Below, in pieces: positions 5,799 to 9,927 of a stretch of DNA of 9,927 nt. The notes beneath the pieces were generated by a model. The model saw nothing but the letters and a program-made list of their open reading frames with translations. It was not told where the DNA came from and did no database searches. The position numbers were made by a program, and so were the translations under genes. How positions within the stretch are numbered: the first letter of the stretch is position 1; every line of letters begins with the position of its first letter. This DNA is from JAVBOJ01 sp031550755 (GTDB lineage: Bacteria > Bacillota > Clostridia > Oscillospirales > UBA929): assembly GCA_031550755.1 (NCBI GenBank), contig JAVBOJ010000016.1:1-9927 (forward strand), in the 5' to 3' direction.

Positions 5799-6689
5799 GT
5801 GTACTGCCCGGAGGGAGCCGTGGCCTATAGTACGTTATACGACGGCTGGGTAATAAGTGGCGAAATTTTGCAGGGATACGCCCTGTACGATGCCGAGGGA
5901 CGGGTGGCCATTTTGTCGCCCGACGGGCGGCTGCTCAGCGGGTATGAGTATTATTACGATTATACGGACGGCTCTTGGTCGGGTACCCATTGTATCGTCC
6001 GCAACGGCTACGCCATCTCCGCCGACAAGCCCATCACCGAAACGGGCAAAAATGGCGTCCTCAACCTACGCGACGGTACAGAGCTGCTCCCCCCAATTTA
6101 CGACGCAATCTATCTCTGGAGCAATTGCATAGTGGCGGTGCAGGACGGGCACGCGCGGCTGTTTTCCTATGCGGGAGAGGAGCTGTACGACTTTGAGGGT
6201 CTTGCGTTTTACGCCCCATATGACCTGTATCGGGGCAGCTGGGAGCTCCGCGATGCATTCCCGGACTTTACAGACAGAGACATCCATTTTTACATAGACG
6301 CCCAGCAGACCACCGTGCTGGGATATGACCGGTGGTTTGAGTTCATCGACGACTGGCTCATCATGCGGGACGAGGCCTGCGAGCCAGTGCGCGCGCTCGG
6401 CCTGCATGACAAGGTGTTTGCCAACAGCGAGCTGGCCGTGGCGGTCAAAAGTTTTGCCGAAGACCCGTACGATCTGGAGACCATGCACAAGGACACCCTC
6501 GATATTTACAGCACAAAAACCTCCAAACTTCTGCGGGAGAACGTCCTCGGGTATGTGGTCGATCCGATGCGCCGCGACCGGCTGGTAGTCTACACCGCGC
6601 CGGACACCTGCGAATTGCTGTATGCCGACGGGCGCTCGGTGAACATCCCGATCCATTTCACGGTAGAGAGGATTCATACCGGCTGTTGA
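5799..6689 (+). CDS. WG-repeat-like domain, C-terminal part of the frameshifted lipoprotein
   Basis: The frame is open from 5697 (just after a TGA at 5694) to the TGA at 6687-6689. The nominal GTG start at 5799 has no separate SD, since GAGG directly touches it, and coding-like sequence extends upstream to about 5700. That supports fusion to the preceding lipoprotein fragment rather than an independent gene. The 296 visible residues contain WG/KWG-like beta repeats: a unit of the form GYALYDAEGRVAILSPDG, and a clearer one at about 6047-6190 with KNGVLNLRDG, PPIYDAIYLW and a closing YAGEEL. These repeats are found in surface or periplasmic proteins of Firmicutes and Bacteroidetes, and their function is mostly unknown. 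The 3' end overlaps the end of cca on the opposite strand by 32 bp, with no terminator between. No catalytic motif was recognised. Confidence 0.7.
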   Translation: MYCPEGAVAYSTLYDGWVISGEILQGYALYDAEGRVAILSPDGRLLSGYEYYYDYTDGSWSGTHCIVRNGYAISADKPITETGKNGVLNLRDGTELLPPIYDAIYLWSNCIVAVQDGHARLFSYAGEELYDFEGLAFYAPYDLYRGSWELRDAFPDFTDRDIHFYIDAQQTTVLGYDRWFEFIDDWLIMRDEACEPVRALGLHDKVFANSELAVAVKSFAEDPYDLETMHKDTLDIYSTKTSKLLRENVLGYVVDPMRRDRLVVYTAPDTCELLYADGRSVNIPIHFTVERIHTGC

Positions 6690-8010
6690 ACTCCTCCACC
6701 AGCCGTAGCAGCGCCTGTTTGTCGTTTTCGCAGCGCCCCTCGATGACCTCGGCCAGCAAAAACCGCAGCAGCTCGCCCAGTCCGCGCCCAGACGGGAACC
6801 CCACCCGGATCAGGTCGCGTCCGTCCACGGCCAGCGTGGCCAGCGACACGCAGTCGCCCCGGGCGATGAGCCCGTCGAGGATGGCTTCTATCGCCCGCAA
6901 GTCCTCCAGCCGATCCAGAAACGCCGGCGACTGGGCGCGCATATCGGCCTCCGTGCGGCGCACAAGTGCGCGGACAGCCTCCTCGCCCAGCCGAGACCGA
7001 GTCCGGCACACGCCTCTTTCCTCCGGTGCGATGGGCCGGTCGTGTATCTCCGCCATTTTTGTGACAAACGCAACGGTTTTGTTGTCGAATTTCAAGCGGC
7101 GCAGGGCTTCCTCCGCCAGACGCGCACTTTCAGCCGGATGACCGTGAAAATGGTCCCGGCCGTTTTCGTCGCGGGTGTGACACAGCGGCTTGCCGATGTC
7201 GTGCAGCAGTGCCGCCCACCGCAGCCCCGGCTCCGGCGGCGCGTACCCGACCGCGCGGGCCGTGTGTTCGTAGACGGTGTATACATGGTACGGGTTGCGC
7301 TGCTCCAATCCGATGCAGGGTGCCAGCTCGGGCAGGACAAAAGCGAACACCGACACGAAGCCCAGCAGTATCTCCGTCGCCGCCTGGCCACACAACAGCT
7401 TGGTCATCTCGATGGCGACACGCTCGGCGGCGATGTGGGACAACAGTCCCACGTTTTTCAAAATGCTCCGGGCGGTATTGTCCTCCACATGAAACCCCAA
7501 AACCGACGCAAACCGCAGCGCCCGTAAGATGCGCAGGGTATCCTCCTCAAAGCGGGCGTCCGGGTTTCCGACACAGCGGATAACCCCGGCGCGCAGATCC
7601 TCCTGCCCGCCAAAGTAGTCGCAGAGGCCCCTGTCCGGATGCCACGCCATGGCGCCGATGGTGAAATCCCGGCGTGACAGGTCGGCGCGCAGGTCGCGGG
7701 TAAATTCCACCCGGTCTGGGTGGCGGTGGTCTTCGTACGGCCCGTCTACACGAAATGTGGTGATTTCCATCGAAAGCCCGCCGATCCGCGCCGTCACCGT
7801 GCCGTGCTGCAGCCCGGTGTCAAACACCGAAAACCCCTCCAGCTCCTCATGTACCTGCGCCGGCAGGGCGTTTGTGGCGATGTCCCAGTCGGCCGGCTCC
7901 CTGTCCAGCAGAAAGTCCCGCACACAGCCGCCCACAAGCCATGCCGAGAATCCGGCCGCCTCCAGCCGGGAGATCGCCGTAATCAGCGGCGGCGGAATGC
8001 GCATAGCCAT
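6658..8010 (-). CDS. cca: CCA-adding enzyme (class II tRNA nucleotidyltransferase) with HD domain
   Basis: This 450-aa enzyme adds or repairs the 3'-terminal CCA of tRNAs from CTP and ATP without a nucleic acid template. The nucleotidyltransferase head has LVGGCVRDFLL (25-35) and the metal-binding DWD (D41, D43). The neck contains RRDFTIGAMA (113-122) and the EDxxR nucleotide-recognition motif EDTLR (156-160), known from Bacillus CCA enzymes. The C-terminal half carries an HD phosphohydrolase-like domain, with YEHTARAV (247-254) and LLHDIGKP (268-275). Class II CCA-adding enzymes and poly(A) polymerases are hard to separate by sequence, but Firmicutes generally carry only the former. The ATG at 8010 is preceded by AAGGGGTGA, a near-perfect SD. 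A second in-frame ATG lies two codons inside. The gene is monocistronic here and convergent with the lipoprotein gene. Confidence 0.94.
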   Translation of the reverse strand: MAMRIPPPLITAISRLEAAGFSAWLVGGCVRDFLLDREPADWDIATNALPAQVHEELEGFSVFDTGLQHGTVTARIGGLSMEITTFRVDGPYEDHRHPDRVEFTRDLRADLSRRDFTIGAMAWHPDRGLCDYFGGQEDLRAGVIRCVGNPDARFEEDTLRILRALRFASVLGFHVEDNTARSILKNVGLLSHIAAERVAIEMTKLLCGQAATEILLGFVSVFAFVLPELAPCIGLEQRNPYHVYTVYEHTARAVGYAPPEPGLRWAALLHDIGKPLCHTRDENGRDHFHGHPAESARLAEEALRRLKFDNKTVAFVTKMAEIHDRPIAPEERGVCRTRSRLGEEAVRALVRRTEADMRAQSPAFLDRLEDLRAIEAILDGLIARGDCVSLATLAVDGRDLIRVGFPSGRGLGELLRFLLAEVIEGRCENDKQALLRLVEEFNSRYESSLP

Positions 8011-8018
8011 TTCACCCC

Positions 8019-8047
8019 TTTACAACGGTAAAAGAATTTGATAATAT
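8019..8047 (+). promoter_or_regulatory. Putative promoter of the XRE-cupin operon
   Basis: TTTACA (8019-8024), 17 bp, then TAATAT (8042-8047) lie in a short AT-rich island, with an expected start near 8054. AACGGT is directly repeated at 8024-8029 and 8055-8060, flanking the -10 box at a 31-bp interval (about three helical turns). The second copy lies in a weak dyad, GAAA-CGGT-TTTC (8053-8064). These could be sites for autoregulation by the XRE protein. The same 71-bp gap must also hold the cca promoter on the other strand, which I could not place. Confidence 0.4.
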
Positions 8048-8081
8048 ATATAGAAACGGTTTTCCAGAGAGGAGGATCCCC

Positions 8082-8627
8082 ATGGAATTTTCGCAAATGG
8101 CCGCCCGTATCCGCGAGCTGCGCGAAATCTGCGGCTACACCGCCGAGGAAATGGCGCGCGATTTGGGCGTTTCCCTGGATGTATACACCCGGTACGAAAC
8201 CGAGGGGGACGATATCCCCATTTCGGCGCTGTACCATCTGTCACAAAAGCTGGGCGTGGAGCTCAGCGAAATCCTGACCGGCGACCAGCCGCATATCGCC
8301 ACCTTTTGCGTGGTGCGGCGCGGGCGCGGGCAAAACATCGACCGCTACCCCGGCTACCGGTTTCACAGTCTGGCGCACACCTTCAAGGACAAAATCATGG
8401 AGCCGCTGCTGGTGTCGGTGGAGCCGTCCGACCATGACCCGGCGCTGGTCAGCCATCCGGGGCAGGAATTCAACATGGTGCTGGAGGGCAAAATCGAGCT
8501 GTTGTTTGAGAAGAAACGCGTTTTGCTCGAGGCCGGCGACAGCGTCTATTTTAACGCGATTTACCCCCACGGTCAACGGGCTGTGGAAAAAAACGCGACA
8601 TTTTTGACGGTCATTGCCGAAAACTAA
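8082..8627 (+). CDS. XRE-family HTH regulator with C-terminal cupin sensor domain
   Basis: This 181-aa transcription factor has a lambda-repressor-like helix-turn-helix at residues 5-66 (the region RELREICGYTAEEMARDLGV and the YETEGDDIP turn) joined to a cupin beta-barrel at about 105-178. The cupin keeps H125 and E129 in HPGQEF, G136, the GDSVYF strand (152-157) and H163 in PHG, so it may bind a metal or a small ligand. The ATG at 8082 has GAGGAGG at 8069-8075. A 17-bp gap separates it from the acyl-CoA ligase gene on the same strand. XRE-cupin regulators next to AMP-forming ligases are a recurrent arrangement in Clostridia, and I infer that the cupin senses an acid or CoA-related metabolite to control the ligase. 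The direction of control is unknown. Confidence 0.92.
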   Translation: MEFSQMAARIRELREICGYTAEEMARDLGVSLDVYTRYETEGDDIPISALYHLSQKLGVELSEILTGDQPHIATFCVVRRGRGQNIDRYPGYRFHSLAHTFKDKIMEPLLVSVEPSDHDPALVSHPGQEFNMVLEGKIELLFEKKRVLLEAGDSVYFNAIYPHGQRAVEKNATFLTVIAEN

Positions 8628-8629
8628 AT

Positions 8630-8639
8630 GGAGAGTGAG
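8630..8639 (+). promoter_or_regulatory. SD region deciding the TTG start of the acyl-CoA ligase
   Basis: GGAGAGTGAG lies 6-11 nt before TTG 8645. An in-frame TGA at 8636-8638 rules out any earlier start, and homology of the MKLLSRFLPRIEFDSYEDF type begins at this TTG. A 6-codon reading frame, ATG 8628 to TGA 8648, starts right after the XRE stop (TAAATG) and ends overlapping the TTG. Confidence 0.6.
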
Positions 8640-8644
8640 CCCTT

Positions 8645-9927
8645 TTGAAACTCTTGTCCCGTTTTTTGCCCCGGATCGAGTTCGACTCGTACGAGGATTT
8701 TATCCAAAACTACCGGGTGACTATCCCGGAAAATTTTAATTTCGGCTTTGATGTGGTGGACGCCTGGGCGGCTCTGGAGCCGTCCAAGCCCGCGCTGGTC
8801 TGGTGCGACGACCACGGCGGCGAGGAGGTCTTCACCTTTTCGGATATCGCCCGGCGGTCCAATCAGGCGGCCAACTTCTTCCGGGCGCAGGGCGTCGGCA
8901 AGGGCGACCCCGTGCTGTTGGTGCTGCGCCGGCGGTATGAATACTGGATTTGCGCCGTCGCGCTGCACAAGCTGGGCGCGGTGGTCATCCCCTCCTCCTT
9001 GCAGCTCACCGCCAAGGATATCGCCTACCGTGTGAACGCCTCCTCGGCCAAGATGATCGTCTGCGTCAATGACCCGTTTGTCATTTCGCAGGTCGAGGCG
9101 GCCGAGCTGCCCATCCCCCGCGCACTGGTCGGCGGCCATCATCCCGGCTTTCTGGACTTTTCCCTGGAAATGGAAAACCAGCCGGCGGAGTTTCCCCGGC
9201 CTACGGGCGCGGACGTGTCGCAAAACAGCGATCCGTTTCTGATTTATTTCACCTCGGGCACCACCGGTATGCCCAAAATGGCGCTGCACAACTTCACCCA
9301 TCCGCTGGGGCACATCGTCACCGCCCACTATTGGCAGCGGGTGGAGGAAGGCAAGCTGCACATGTCGGTGTCCGACTCGGGCTGGGCCAAATTCGGCTGG
9401 GGCAAGATTTACGGCCAATGGATCTGCGGTGCGACGATTTTTGCCTATGATATGGACAAGTTTGTCCCCAAACACCTGCTGGCCATGCTGGAAAAATACA
9501 GGGTGACCACCTTCTGCGCCCCGCCCACCATGTTCCGGTTTATGCTACAGGAGGATCTGTCGCAGTACGACCTCTCATCGGTCAAACGCTGTGGCATCGC
9601 GGGCGAGCCGCTCAACCCCGAGGTGTTCAAGCGCTGGCGCGACCTCACCGGCATCGAGATGACCGAGGGCTTCGGCCAGTCGGAATCCTCCGTGCTGGTG
9701 GCCAACTTCCCGTGGTTTTCCCCCATGCCGGGCTCGATGGGCAAGCCCTCGCCGCTGTATGACATCGACCTTGTCGATGCCGACGGCAACCCCTGCGAGG
9801 AGGGCGTGGAGGGCGAGCTCATCGTGCGCAGCCGCGATGCCGTGGGGCTGTTCCGGGGGTATTACCGCGACGAGGCGCAGACCGCGCGCGCCATGCAGCG
9901 CGGCTATTACAACACCGGCGACGTGGC
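8645..9927 (+). CDS. AMP-forming acetyl/acyl-CoA synthetase-like ligase (3' truncated)
   Basis: 427 codons are visible of a family usually about 550 aa long. The enzyme activates a carboxylic acid with ATP to an acyl-adenylate and transfers it to CoA. The phosphate-binding loop is YFTSGTTGMPK (201-211). The GWGKIYGQWICGATIF segment (251-266), the adenine/acyl site TEGFGQSE (340-347) and the hinge-side TGD (424-426) are also present. The C-terminal domain with the catalytic lysine lies beyond the window. The N-terminal IEFDSYEDF and PENFNFGFDVVDAWA motifs place it with acetyl-CoA/medium-chain acyl-CoA synthetases rather than peptide synthetase domains. The substrate (acetate, butyrate, medium-chain or aromatic acid) cannot be told from this part. 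The start is TTG at 8645, and the first in-frame ATG is far downstream. It is probably cotranscribed with, and regulated by, the XRE-cupin gene. Confidence 0.93.
   Translation, partial: MKLLSRFLPRIEFDSYEDFIQNYRVTIPENFNFGFDVVDAWAALEPSKPALVWCDDHGGEEVFTFSDIARRSNQAANFFRAQGVGKGDPVLLVLRRRYEYWICAVALHKLGAVVIPSSLQLTAKDIAYRVNASSAKMIVCVNDPFVISQVEAAELPIPRALVGGHHPGFLDFSLEMENQPAEFPRPTGADVSQNSDPFLIYFTSGTTGMPKMALHNFTHPLGHIVTAHYWQRVEEGKLHMSVSDSGWAKFGWGKIYGQWICGATIFAYDMDKFVPKHLLAMLEKYRVTTFCAPPTMFRFMLQEDLSQYDLSSVKRCGIAGEPLNPEVFKRWRDLTGIEMTEGFGQSESSVLVANFPWFSPMPGSMGKPSPLYDIDLVDADGNPCEEGVEGELIVRSRDAVGLFRGYYRDEAQTARAMQRGYYNTGDV

Noticed and set aside
8624..9475. 283-codon minus-strand frame
   Set aside because: It is antisense to the acyl-CoA ligase, which has intact P-loop and A-motifs. 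It has no family resemblance of its own.

Overview
The window reads as a GC-rich chromosomal segment from a bacterium, most likely a high-GC Firmicute of the Clostridia (Oscillospirales-like). This assignment is inference. It rests on strong Shine-Dalgarno sequences before most genes, sigma-A type promoters, a tRNA-Leu with encoded CCA, a Firmicute-style lipoprotein signal, and an assortment of families common in gut Clostridia: a RACo-like ASKHA ferredoxin, GH42, and an XRE-cupin regulator beside an AMP-forming acyl-CoA ligase. No phage, plasmid, IS transposase or CRISPR array is visible.

Layout. At 1-83 (minus) lies a complete tRNA-Leu(GAG) with a near-consensus promoter at 104-132. Divergent from it, at 145-1653 (plus), is a 502-aa [2Fe-2S]/ASKHA protein of the RACo (DUF4445) family, ending near a strong bidirectional terminator (1715-1751). 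The 170-bp spacer 1654-1823 is packed with inverted repeats and is bracketed by a perfect 17-bp direct repeat. The minus strand then carries a compact three-gene operon: a GH42 beta-galactosidase (5271-3235), a 90-aa AroQ-type chorismate mutase (3235-2963) and a RodA-type SEDS glycosyltransferase (2969-1824). All three are joined by overlapping stop and start codons and are served by one promoter at 5312-5340.

Divergent from the operon is a plus-strand lipoprotein gene with a proline-rich linker and WG-like repeats. As written it is split by a -1 frame change near 5697-5710, giving reading frames 5452-5727 and (open from 5697) 5799-6689. It overlaps tail-to-tail by 32 bp with cca (8010-6658, minus), a class II CCA-adding/tRNA nucleotidyltransferase with an HD domain. 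Divergent from cca, an XRE-cupin regulator (8082-8627) is followed after 17 bp by an acetyl/acyl-CoA synthetase-like AMP-forming ligase (8645 to the right edge, truncated). These two probably form an operon in which the regulator controls acyl-CoA ligase expression.

Most of the window is housekeeping or ordinary accessory metabolism. I found no convincing novel multi-gene system. The points most worth checking are the repeat-bracketed hairpin spacer at 1633-1830, the frameshifted lipoprotein gene, the unusual translationally coupled beta-galactosidase/chorismate mutase/RodA trio, and the RACo-like activator without any corrinoid partner nearby.
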